Assembly (NCBI GenBank): GCA_023480765.1
Contig: JAMCWZ010000127.1
Span: forward strand, 1 to 10,396
Direction of reading: 5' to 3'
From: Nitrospirota bacterium
GTDB lineage: Bacteria; Nitrospirota_A; Leptospirillia; Leptospirillales; Leptospirillaceae
DNA: 10,396 nucleotides
Shown here: one piece after another, positions 1 to 6,432 of the stretch
Position numbering within the stretch: the first letter of the stretch is position 1
Layout: each line of letters opens with the position of its first letter
Notes under the pieces: generated by a model
Databases searched by the model: none
The model's input: the letters and a program-made list of their open reading frames with translations, nothing else
Told to the model about the DNA's origin: nothing
Position numbers and translations under genes: made by a program

Positions 1-573
1 GGAAAGGTCCAGGACAACGAAAGGACCGGAGGAACGATGGCTCTCCTGGTGAATCATCCGTGCCAGACATTCCTTTCCTGTTCCCGTTTCGCCAATCAGA
101 AGGATCGGAAGATCAGAGCGTGCAATTCGGGGCAGAAGAGACAGAATTTCTTCGGCCCATGGTCCCTTGGCGACGAATGAGGAAGGGGGATCGTCGACGA
201 TGGAGTCCGGGGCGATCCGGAAGCTTTTCAGAAGCCCGCCGCCTTCGGTTCCGGATTCCGGAACGAGTTCCGTCCGGATCTGGAAAGGAGGATGGGATGG
301 CTGGAAGCAGCATTCCTGGAAAGGAGAGCTTCCGGTCACGCCTTCTTTGGAGGACAGGCGGCATTCGGAGGTGCAAAGACGCCCTTCGAGCAAATCCCGG
401 CAAAGATGATCCTGGACGTCCTGGGAAACTCCCAGGATTCTTCGGGCTTCCGGGGAAATCCATTTGATGCGGTAATCTGAGCCGATATAGAGTGCAGAGA
501 TACCGTTTGACTCGGCCAGAGCGTCGAAGACAGGATAATCAGGGATTTTTTTGCGGGATTTCTTGAGTTTCAC
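1..573 (-). CDS. sigma-54-dependent transcriptional activator, PAS-like N-terminus (partial, 3' end off window)
   Basis: I translated this by hand on the minus strand. A GTG start at 573-571 opens a frame with no stop to base 1 (191 codons visible). Residues about 11-125 look like a PAS-type sensor module (SALYIGSDYRIKWISPEARRI) followed by cysteines at about 58, 67 and 71. From about 132 the AAA+ sigma-54 interaction domain begins: KGPWAEEIL, then Walker A GETGTGKE at 161-168, then RMIHQESHRSSGPFVVLD, the usual sequence following the P-loop. The GAFTGA loop, Walker B and the Fis-type HTH would lie beyond the left edge. The family drives open-complex formation by sigma-54 RNA polymerase. The start is supported by GAGGGG just upstream, although its spacing of about 3 nt is short, and an in-frame stop lies within the tRNA upstream. 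The gene begins 23 nt after tRNA-Ser(CGA), so it is probably transcribed with it. The signal sensed is unknown. Confidence 0.85.
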   Translation of the reverse strand, partial: MKLKKSRKKIPDYPVFDALAESNGISALYIGSDYRIKWISPEARRILGVSQDVQDHLCRDLLEGRLCTSECRLSSKEGVTGSSPFQECCFQPSHPPFQIRTELVPESGTEGGGLLKSFRIAPDSIVDDPPSSFVAKGPWAEEILSLLPRIARSDLPILLIGETGTGKECLARMIHQESHRSSGPFVVLDLS

Positions 574-596
574 GGTCCCCTCGAAGCAAGAGGGTG

Positions 597-686
597 TGGC
601 GGAGAGAGAGGGATTTGAACCCCCGCTGGGGTTACCCCCAGAGTTGATTTCGAGTCAACCGCCTTCAGCCTCTCGGCCATCTCTCC
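597..686 (-). tRNA. tRNA-Ser(CGA)
   Basis: The minus strand gives a type II tRNA. The acceptor arms GGAGAGA (686-680) and TCTCTCC (607-601) pair, the discriminator is G and CCA is encoded (599-597). The anticodon stem GTTGA/TCAAC encloses loop CTCGAAA, giving anticodon CGA, which reads UCG. A long variable arm (CTGGGGGTAACCCCAG) and a T-arm with GGTTCAAAT are present. It lies downstream of tadA and directly upstream of the sigma-54 activator gene. Confidence 0.97.
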
Positions 687-718
687 GATCCGGGATCAAT
701 CATCGTTTCCTTGGGTGT

Positions 719-748
719 ATAGTAGCATGAGAGCCGAGGAGATACCAA
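719..748 (-). promoter_or_regulatory. putative sigma-70-type promoter for tRNA-Ser(CGA)
   Basis: On the minus strand, TTGGTA (748-743) and TACTAT (724-719) are separated by 18 nt. This places initiation about 25 nt before the tRNA 5' end. It sits just after the tadA stop, so the tRNA and the activator gene behind it could be transcribed independently of tadA. Confidence 0.5.
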
Positions 749-752
749 CCGG

Positions 753-1247
753 TTAGCGTTCGCTTCCCGTGGGGCGTCTTGACTGGAAGAAGGACTGGAG
801 CAAATCCAGACAGGCGTGGGACAGAACACCTTCCCGGACCCGGATACGGTGGGGGAACCGGGGGTCGTTCTGGAGGTCGTAGAGGGATCCGGTGACCCCC
901 CATCGGGGTTCTCGGATCCCGAAAACCACTGTTTCAACACGCGCTTCGAGGAGAGCACCAAAACACATCAGGCACGGTTCAACCGTGACGTAGAGCGTCG
1001 TTCCGGGGAGACGATAATTTTTCACATGAAGGCCGGAGGACCGGAGGGCGACGATTTCCGCATGGGCTGTCGGGTCCGTCGATCCCACTCTTTGGTTGTG
1101 TCCTCTTCCGAGGACGGTCCCGTTCGCATCGACAAGAATGGCTCCAATCGGAATCTCGTTTTTCTCCATCGCTGTTTTTGCTTCCGACAGCGCTTCGGTC
1201 ATCCATCGTTCGTCCATATTTCCGTCATCGGAATTTTCGGTTACCAT
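753..1247 (-). CDS. tadA: tRNA-specific adenosine deaminase TadA
   Basis: TadA deaminates A34 to inosine in the anticodon of tRNA-Arg(ACG), letting one tRNA read CGU, CGC and CGA. The 164-residue product has the zinc/catalytic HAE motif at 62-64 (TDPTAHAEI), the two zinc cysteines in EPCLMC (C92, C95) and the family's NYRL and VVFG blocks, all in normal order. The length is normal. ATG at 1247 is the longest start; ATG at 1217 (MDERWMTEAL, residue 11) fits the usual E. coli-type N-terminus better and would give 154 residues. Neither has an ideal SD. The 1247 start overlaps by 2 bp the start codon of the TPR gene on the other strand. In Bacillus, tadA lies beside a tRNA-Ser and the SRP RNA–dnaX–recR cluster, so this setting is ancestral in flavour. 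Confidence 0.95.
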   Translation of the reverse strand: MVTENSDDGNMDERWMTEALSEAKTAMEKNEIPIGAILVDANGTVLGRGHNQRVGSTDPTAHAEIVALRSSGLHVKNYRLPGTTLYVTVEPCLMCFGALLEARVETVVFGIREPRWGVTGSLYDLQNDPRFPHRIRVREGVLSHACLDLLQSFFQSRRPTGSER

Positions 1248-2100
1248 GAATCAGTCTCTCTCCAGCAGGAAAGGATATCGTTTGTTCAACAGGTTTCTCG
1301 TTCTGGCCTTCTTGGTGGTGTTTCTCGTTTGCGTTTTCCCGGTCGCCGGGAACGGGGAGCCGCTGTCCGGACCGGATGATCCCGCCGGACTGAAGGTTCC
1401 GCTCCAAAAAAGTGCCCGACTGATTCTGGAGGATCATCCGGAAAAAGCGGTTCCCATTTTGAAGACACTCCTGAAAGCCTATCCGGATTATGCCATGGTT
1501 CATTTTCTTCTGGGACTGGCCTATGGAAAACTGGACGAAAACGAAAAAGCTGTGATCGAAGAAAGAAAAGCTCTCGTTCTGAACCCGAAAAGCGAAGCCG
1601 CAAGGGTCAGTCTGGGTATCGCTCTCGGAAATACAGGCCATTTCCGCCAGGAGATCCGGTCCGAACGACAGGCACTGGCGCTGAATCCAAAAGACGAGAT
1701 GGCGTGGGAAGCTATCGGCTGGGCGTATGCCTCTCGGGGGAACTGGCGACTGGCAAGGGCATCAGAAGAGAAAGCCCTGAAAATTCGGAACTCCGATCCC
1801 TCTGCCCATATGATTCTGGGGGTGGCGCTGGCCCATCTCGGGTTTCCGGAAGAAGGAATGACGGAGGAAAAAGAAGCCTCCCGTCTCGATCCGGATGACA
1901 GAGGTGTCAAACGGGCGATCTCCTGGATTGCGACGCTTCTCCATCCGGTCAAGGAAGGGGAAGGCACCGGACAGGGACACTTTAACCCGCTGCTTTCGCC
2001 GGACAATGGTCCGAACCTTCCCGGGGTCCCTTCACCGGATGTGCCTGTCAATCCGAACAACAACGGGAACGGAACGCTCAGGGCGCCGGTGGGTCATTGA
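1246..2100 (+). CDS. exported tetratricopeptide-repeat protein
   Basis: This is a 284-residue protein. ATG at 1246 is preferred over upstream codons because it starts directly with a signal-peptide pattern: basic n-region (SSRKGYRLFNR), hydrophobic core at about 17-33 and a small-residue site near FPVAG (31-35). Residues about 52-218 form four or more TPR units of 34 residues, with recurring features such as AYPDYAMVHFLLGLAYGKL, LNPKSEAARVSLGIALG, LNPKDEMAWEAIGWAYA and SDPSAHMILGVALAHLG. The C-terminal 45 residues are rich in Pro, Asn and Gly (VPSPDVPVNPNNNGNG) and probably disordered. TPRs are protein-binding scaffolds, so a periplasmic or envelope-bound assembly role is inferred; the specific function is unknown. 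The SD is weak. The start codon is shared head-to-head with tadA, so its promoter must lie within tadA. Confidence 0.85.
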   Translation: MNQSLSSRKGYRLFNRFLVLAFLVVFLVCVFPVAGNGEPLSGPDDPAGLKVPLQKSARLILEDHPEKAVPILKTLLKAYPDYAMVHFLLGLAYGKLDENEKAVIEERKALVLNPKSEAARVSLGIALGNTGHFRQEIRSERQALALNPKDEMAWEAIGWAYASRGNWRLARASEEKALKIRNSDPSAHMILGVALAHLGFPEEGMTEEKEASRLDPDDRGVKRAISWIATLLHPVKEGEGTGQGHFNPLLSPDNGPNLPGVPSPDVPVNPNNNGNGTLRAPVGH

Positions 2101-2459
2101 GGGGAACCGGTGTTCGATTGTCGTACCACCCTCCTTTGAGAAAGAATCAGGAGTCCTTCACCGTTCTGAAGGTCCCGTCCTGTCGCGGACAGACGGGGGA
2201 AGCTTCTGTGTGTTCTCCCGCGTTTTCGACCCGAACGGAAGCTTTGAGTCTTGTGGGAAAAACGGATGATCCGCAGGCGAGAGTCATGATGGAAGACAGA
2301 CTGGACGGCGGGTGTCTGGTGGTCCGGGAAAACGGGAGTGGACGATGGGAGGAGCCGGATCTGTGGTGGAGTCGGGCTCCCGGGACGGGACGGTCCGTGA
2401 TGAAACGCACGTTTCCGCCGGATTTCCTCCCGCTGCGGGGCAAGAAAGCATCGCAATGA
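2097..2459 (+). CDS. hypothetical small protein (weak)
   Basis: This 120-codon frame begins at TTG 2097, which overlaps the TGA of the TPR gene, so translational coupling is possible (GGTGGG lies 4 nt upstream). It ends at TGA 2459. By eye the third codon position is G/C-rich relative to the second, which favours this strand over its mirror ORF, and the C-terminal half (ARVMMEDRLDGGCLVVRENG, WEEPDLWWSR) reads like protein. I recognise no domain, signal peptide or membrane segment. The N-terminal half is low-complexity and less convincing, so the true start could be ATG at about 2287. If it is not a gene, 2101-2518 is simply an unexplained non-coding stretch. Confidence 0.35.
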   Translation: MRGTGVRLSYHPPLRKNQESFTVLKVPSCRGQTGEASVCSPAFSTRTEALSLVGKTDDPQARVMMEDRLDGGCLVVRENGSGRWEEPDLWWSRAPGTGRSVMKRTFPPDFLPLRGKKASQ

Positions 2460-2518
2460 TCCCCTTTCTCCTCTTTCCTGTGACTGTTTCGTTTAAAGAA
2501 GGGCTCTCCCCGGGAACA

Positions 2519-2547
2519 TTGTCATACACTTTCCCCTGTGATACATT
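2519..2547 (+). promoter_or_regulatory. sigma-70-type promoter for the tRNA-Ser(UGA)/tRNA-Ser(GCU)/mscS unit
   Basis: TTGTCA (2519-2524, 5/6 to consensus) and TACATT (2542-2547, 4/6) are separated by exactly 17 nt. Expected initiation is about 40 nt before tRNA-Ser(UGA). No other gene start lies between. Confidence 0.6.
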
Positions 2548-2596
2548 CTGGGGCCATACGTTTTTCCGAGAAGACAGAGCTTTCGTCTTCCGGTCC

Positions 2597-2682
2597 GGAG
2601 GGGTGGCCGAGCGGTCGAAGGCGGCGGTCTTGAAAACCGTAGAGCGAAAGCTCCGTGGGTTCGAATCCTACCCCCTCCGCCA
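2597..2682 (+). tRNA. tRNA-Ser(UGA)
   Basis: Acceptor arms GGAGGGG (2597-2603) and CCCCTCC (2672-2678) pair, followed by G and an encoded CCA (2680-2682). The D-arm is GTGGCCGAG, and the anticodon loop CTTGAAA closed by GCGGT/ACCGT gives anticodon TGA. A long variable arm GAGCGAAAGCTC and a T-arm GGGTTCGAATCC complete a type II serine tRNA. It decodes UCA and, by wobble, UCG. It is 18 nt upstream of tRNA-Ser(GCU). Confidence 0.97.
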
Positions 2683-2700
2683 AATACTGATTTCTCTTCC

Positions 2701-2793
2701 GGAGAGGTGGCCGAGTGGTCGAAGGCGTCCGCCTGCTAAGCGGATGTGGGGTCTAAAGCCTCACCCAGGGTTCGAATCCCTGCCTCTCCGCCA
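2701..2793 (+). tRNA. tRNA-Ser(GCU)
   Basis: Acceptor arms GGAGAGG (2701-2707) and CCTCTCC pair, then G and an encoded CCA (2791-2793). Anticodon stem TCCGC/GCGGA with loop CTGCTAA gives anticodon GCT for AGC/AGU codons. The long variable arm (GTGGGGTCTAAAGCCTCAC) marks it as tRNA-Ser. It follows tRNA-Ser(UGA) in the same transcript and precedes the MscS gene by 73 nt. Confidence 0.97.
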
Positions 2794-2866
2794 GTTCTCT
2801 TCCGTTATGCCGGAGAGACCGGAAAAAAATCCCGTCCGCTTCTAAGCATGGACCCCGAGGCCGGAA

Positions 2867-3808
2867 GTGTTCAATTCTGCTGAGTTTCATCCTGTTTCTT
2901 TTTCTCTGGACTCTTCCCGTCATCACGAAACAATTCTTTTTACATTGGGAAAGACTCCGGTCACGTTTGCAGGGCTTCTCGATTTTGTCCTGATCATTAT
3001 CGCCGGCCTGGTCGTGAAAGGGGTTGTCCGACGGGCTTTTGAAAAAAAAGCGGCCAACCAGAGAAATCCCCAGGGAGAACATCTGATGAAGATGTTCTCT
3101 ACCTTCTCCGGTTATCTGATTCTCCTTCTGACAGCCATGATTGCGCTGGAAAATCTGGGGATCCAGGTGACCTCTCTGGAAGGTGTTCTGGGAGTTGTCG
3201 GTCTCGGGTTCGGTATCGGACTTCAGGGTGTCGCCGCAAACATCATCGCGCTGTTTGTTATTCTGATGGAGAAATCTATCCAGGTCGGAGACCTGATCGA
3301 GCTCGACGGAGTCCTCGGAACGGTCAAGGAGATACGGCCGCGTTCGACGACGATCATGAGCCGGGACAATGTGGCCATTATTATCCCGAACAGTCATTTC
3401 ATCGCAAACAAGGTGATTAACTGGAGCCATCTCGACAAGAAAATCCGGTTGCATCTGAATGTGGGGATCGGGATGGATGTGAGCCTTCTTGACCGGGCGC
3501 GAACGATTATGCTGGATGTCGCCCTCGCACATCCGGAGGTGTTGTCGGATCCCTCTCCCGTCGTCTGGTTCAAGGACTTCGGAGAATCCTCGTTCGATAT
3601 GGAGCTCGTGTTTTGGGTGAGGGACGGCATTCTCCGGCACACGGTCATCAGTGACCTCAATTTTGCTTTGGCCGAACGATTTCACAAAGAAGGCATTGAG
3701 CTTCCTTATCCCTACAGGACAGTTCTTCTGAAATCCGTACCGGACTCCCTAGCGGGATCTCCCGTTTTTCCGGAAAGTCCGCGGGGACGTTCCGTGAAAG
3801 CCGAGTGA
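2867..3808 (+). CDS. MscS-family small-conductance mechanosensitive ion channel
   Basis: The product is a 313-residue membrane channel that opens under membrane tension to release solutes during osmotic downshock. Three hydrophobic segments are visible: about 31-52, 80-99 and 106-134. The last is the glycine/alanine-rich pore helix (GVVGLGFGIGLQGVAANIIA). It is followed by the MscS beta domain with VGDLIELDG (140-148), a GTVKEI turn and the RSTTIMSRDNVAIIIPNS block (159-176). The terminal GIELPYPYRTV (276-286) matches the canonical end of the family. Length is close to E. coli MscS, with a short extra tail. The GTG start at 2867 has GAGG 6 nt upstream. It probably shares the tRNA-Ser promoter, since no separate promoter is evident in the 73-nt gap. 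The last 60 bp overlap antisense with the end of prfC. Confidence 0.93.
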   Translation: MFNSAEFHPVSFSLDSSRHHETILFTLGKTPVTFAGLLDFVLIIIAGLVVKGVVRRAFEKKAANQRNPQGEHLMKMFSTFSGYLILLLTAMIALENLGIQVTSLEGVLGVVGLGFGIGLQGVAANIIALFVILMEKSIQVGDLIELDGVLGTVKEIRPRSTTIMSRDNVAIIIPNSHFIANKVINWSHLDKKIRLHLNVGIGMDVSLLDRARTIMLDVALAHPEVLSDPSPVVWFKDFGESSFDMELVFWVRDGILRHTVISDLNFALAERFHKEGIELPYPYRTVLLKSVPDSLAGSPVFPESPRGRSVKAE

Positions 3809-5404
3809 GGGATATTTTTCGACGACATAGCGCAGGGCCCATTCGTTTCGAAAAAGAGCGACAGGGCTTTTTTCCCTGTCGAAGACCAGAAGCGTATCGA
3901 GCGTGCTCGAGAGATTCGAAATCAGGTCCAAAGGACCGGTAATCCAGCGAACCCTGTCATAGTTCATGGGTTCCAGTTTGGCCCTGACCTTGTATTCGTG
4001 CTCCAGGCGGAACTTCAGAACTTCGAACTGCAGTTGTCCGACAGCACCGACCAGAACATCCCTCTCTCCTTCCGGATCAAGCGTAAACATCTGGATGGCG
4101 CCTTCTTCGGCGATCTGAAGCAAGCCTTTTCGGAGGTGTTTCCTTTTTAAGGGATCCTCAATTTGCACCCGCACGAAAAATTCCGGGGAAAAATGAGGGA
4201 TTCCCTCATAAACAAAATCTCCTTTTTCCGTCAGTGTATCTCCAATGTGGAAGATTCCGGGGTCATGGAGACCGATGATATCTCCGGGATAGGCGACGTC
4301 GACAGCTTCCCGCCTTTGTCCCATGAACTGGAGGGTTTTCGACAGGCGAACCTCCTGTCCCGTGTTGACATTTTTTGCGGTCATCCCTTTCCGGAACTGG
4401 CCGGAGCATACCCGGAGGAACGCAAATCGGTCCCGATGCTGGGGATCCATGTTGGCCTGGATCTTGAAGATAAATCCGGAAAACTGGGGGGTTTCCGGAT
4501 TGATTGGACCTGTATCGCTCATGTGTGCACCGGGTGAAGGAGAAAGTCTCAGAAAAGCCTTGAGAAACAGCTCCACACCAAAGTTGTTCAGGGCGCTGCC
4601 GAAGAAAACCGGCGTAATGTGCCCTTTTCGGAAGGCCTCCTGGTCCCAGAGCCCGAGATCGGAGTCGAGCAAATCGACCTCCTCCCAGAACTCGTCTTCG
4701 ATTCCGATACCGGACAGGATGGAAGAGAAACGGGAGTCCGAAATGTCTGTGACCTCCTCTTCTGACCGTGCGCTTCCGTGGTCCTGGGCCACATAGAGAT
4801 GGGCCTTCCGATCGACAAGATCGAAAACTCCGCGGAAGGTCCTCCCCATCCCGATGGGCCAGTTTCGGGGCAACGCGCGGATGGACAGATTTTTTTCGAT
4901 TTCGGACAGGAGTGTCAGGGGAGGGAGAGATTCCCGGTCAACCTTGTTGATGAAGGTGACGATCGGAAGGTTCCTGAGCCGGGCAACTTCAAAAAGCTTC
5001 AGGGTCTGGGGTTCGATTCCTTTGGCTCCGTCGAGGAGCATAATGACGGAATCGGCCGCCTCGAGAGTCCGGTAGGTATCTTCGCTGAAATCCTTATGTC
5101 CGGGGGTATCCAGAAGGTTGATCGAAAATCCGTCGAATTCGAACTGCAGGGCGCTGGAGGTGACGCTGATTCCACGCTGGCGCTCGATTTCCATCCAGTC
5201 ACTCGTGGCATAGCGTGTTGCTTTCCGGCTTTTAATGGACCCTGCCATATGGATCGCTCCTCCATAGAGGAGGAGTTTTTCTGTCAGGGTCGTTTTTCCG
5301 GCATCCGGGTGGGAGATGATGGCAAACGTCCTTCTCCGCCGGATTTCCTCGTCCAGACTCCGGAATACAGTCGATTGACCGCCGTCTCCATCAGGAGTAT
5401 CCAT
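3749..5404 (-). CDS. prfC: peptide chain release factor 3
   Basis: RF3 is a cytosolic GTPase that recycles RF1/RF2 from the ribosome after peptide release. The 551-residue product carries G1 SHPDAGKT (31-38), a switch region ERQRGISVTSS (74-84), G3 DTPGHKDFSED (99-109), G4 NKVD (153-156) and G5 GSALNNFGV (269-277). The RF3-type C-terminal region (VGAVGQLQFEVLKFRLEHEY) follows. HPDAGKT and NFGV separate it from EF-G and LepA. I chose ATG 5404 because AAAGGA lies 7 nt upstream; the frame stays open to ATG 5464, but that extension overlaps recR and lacks homology. It follows recR after 56 nt and is likely the last gene of the dnaX operon. G4 has Val where RF3 often has Leu, a conservative change. 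Confidence 0.96.
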   Translation of the reverse strand: MDTPDGDGGQSTVFRSLDEEIRRRRTFAIISHPDAGKTTLTEKLLLYGGAIHMAGSIKSRKATRYATSDWMEIERQRGISVTSSALQFEFDGFSINLLDTPGHKDFSEDTYRTLEAADSVIMLLDGAKGIEPQTLKLFEVARLRNLPIVTFINKVDRESLPPLTLLSEIEKNLSIRALPRNWPIGMGRTFRGVFDLVDRKAHLYVAQDHGSARSEEEVTDISDSRFSSILSGIGIEDEFWEEVDLLDSDLGLWDQEAFRKGHITPVFFGSALNNFGVELFLKAFLRLSPSPGAHMSDTGPINPETPQFSGFIFKIQANMDPQHRDRFAFLRVCSGQFRKGMTAKNVNTGQEVRLSKTLQFMGQRREAVDVAYPGDIIGLHDPGIFHIGDTLTEKGDFVYEGIPHFSPEFFVRVQIEDPLKRKHLRKGLLQIAEEGAIQMFTLDPEGERDVLVGAVGQLQFEVLKFRLEHEYKVRAKLEPMNYDRVRWITGPLDLISNLSSTLDTLLVFDREKSPVALFRNEWALRYVVEKYPSLGFHGTSPRTFRKNGRSR

Positions 5405-5460
5405 CAAAAGTCCTTTCTTTTCCTTGCCTGAAACGTTCGGCCGGCATGGGCCGAGGGGGG

Positions 5461-6105
5461 TCACATCGGGCGTCTTGCTTCGACAGACCGTATCAGGGTG
5501 ATATCGTCGACAAACTCCAGTTCGAGACCAACCGGGATGCCAAAAGCGATCCGGCTCACTTTCACGCCGAGAGGCTTGAAGAGGCGAGCCAGGTAGAGGG
5601 CTGTCGATTCTCCTTCCACGGTCGGGGATGTTGCGAGAATCATTTCATGAATTTCTCCGGTTCCAGTCCGGTCCAGAAGTTCCCGGACCCTGAGCGCTTC
5701 CGGTCCGATCCCCTCAAGAGGAGAGAGCCGGCCAAGAAGAACATGATAACGCCCCCGGAATTCTCCGGTCCGCTCAATGGAGTAAAGGGTCTGGATATCT
5801 TCAACAACCATAACCGTTCCCGGGTCGCGCGCGGGATCCGAACATATTGTACAACACGAGAGCCGGGAATCGCGGTCCATGATGTTCTGGCATTGGGGGC
5901 AGAGAACCAGCGCCTCACGAAGTCCGGAGATTTCCCGGGAAAGCTGCAACGCCTCCGCCTCCGGTGCCTTGAGAAGATGAAAGGCGAGCCGGGTGGCTGT
6001 CTTGATTCCGATGCCCGGCAGCGTCCTGAGAGATTCGATCAGGTGATGAAAAGGAAGCGGGTAGGGAGATTTGTTTGAAAAGTCCCTGCTTGCATGCGAT
6101 CCCAT
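5461..6105 (-). CDS. recR: recombination mediator protein RecR
   Basis: RecR works with RecO (and RecF) to load RecA onto SSB-coated single-stranded DNA at gaps. The product has 214 residues against about 200 usually; the extra residues are a short N-terminal extension (1-13). The helix-hairpin-helix LRTLPGIGIKTATRLAFHLL spans 26-45. The zinc motif is C69-x2-C72 with C85-x2-C88 (CPQC, CTIC). A Toprim domain starts at about 97 (VMVVEDIQTLYSIERTG) and includes YHVLLGRLSPLEGIGPE. The C-terminal SRIAFGIPVGLELEFVD is the family signature. ATG 6105 is supported by AGGAAG 5-6 nt upstream; that SD touches the ybaB stop (12-nt gap), indicating coupled translation. Confidence 0.97.
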   Translation of the reverse strand: MGSHASRDFSNKSPYPLPFHHLIESLRTLPGIGIKTATRLAFHLLKAPEAEALQLSREISGLREALVLCPQCQNIMDRDSRLSCCTICSDPARDPGTVMVVEDIQTLYSIERTGEFRGRYHVLLGRLSPLEGIGPEALRVRELLDRTGTGEIHEMILATSPTVEGESTALYLARLFKPLGVKVSRIAFGIPVGLELEFVDDITLIRSVEARRPM

Positions 6106-6117
6106 CAGTTCTTCCTG

Positions 6118-6432
6118 TCAGAGTCCGGGAAACCCGCCCAGCCCCGGGGGAAGTCCGGATGCCTCCAGCAGGGACTGGGCCATCATGTCACGGGCTTTTT
6201 TCAGACCGTCATTCAGGGCGGCAACAATGAGATCTTCGATGAAGGCAGGGTCTTCATTCTTGAGGATGGCTGGCTCAATGCGCAAGGAGACGACTTCCAT
6301 GCGGCCATTGACCGTCACCGTCACCATTTTTCCTCCCGCAGATCCCTCGACTGTCCGGGAGCCGGCATCCTCCTGGATTTTCGCCATTTTTTCCTGCAGT
6401 TCCTGCGCTTTCTTCATGAAATCCGGCATCAT
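6118..6432 (-). CDS. ybaB: YbaB/EbfC family nucleoid-associated protein
   Basis: This is a 104-residue small DNA-binding protein that forms a dimer and binds DNA as a nucleoid component. An N-terminal helix (MKKAQELQEKMAKIQED) is followed by the characteristic GSAGGKMVTVTVNGRMEVVSL beta region, then ILKNEDPAFIEDLIVAALND and a helix DGLKKARDMM. The end is glycine/proline-rich (LPPGLGGFPGL), typical of the family. Its ATG (6432) overlaps the dnaX stop as ATGA, so it is translationally coupled to dnaX. The dnaX–ybaB–recR order is widely conserved. Confidence 0.96.
   Translation of the reverse strand: MMPDFMKKAQELQEKMAKIQEDAGSRTVEGSAGGKMVTVTVNGRMEVVSLRIEPAILKNEDPAFIEDLIVAALNDGLKKARDMMAQSLLEASGLPPGLGGFPGL

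Noticed and set aside
60..480. several small ORFs on both strands near the left edge
   Set aside because: They overlap the true minus-strand frame of the sigma-54 activator, which shows Walker A and conserved flanks.
816..1379. 187-residue plus-strand ORF
   Set aside because: It is antisense to tadA and crosses into the TPR gene in another frame.
2094..2456. minus-strand 120-codon mirror of the small ORF at 2097-2459
   Set aside because: Both frames are open, but by-eye codon-position composition favours the plus strand, and the minus product is Ser/Arg/Pro-rich without structure.
2796..2818. hairpin TCTCTTCCG/CGGAGAGA between tRNA-Ser(GCU) and mscS
   Set aside because: It contains a bulge and is followed by A-rich, not T-rich, sequence, so it is not a convincing rho-independent terminator.
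2753..3685. 310-residue minus-strand ORF opposite mscS
   Set aside because: It is antisense to a clear MscS channel, reads through a tRNA-Ser gene and is rich in His/Gln/Arg with no family resemblance.
4778..5431. 217-residue plus-strand ORF opposite prfC
   Set aside because: It mirrors the RF3 GTPase domain on the other strand and has no recognisable domain.
5405..5464. upstream in-frame ATG for prfC at 5464
   Set aside because: It overlaps recR; ATG 5404 has an AAAGGA SD at proper spacing.
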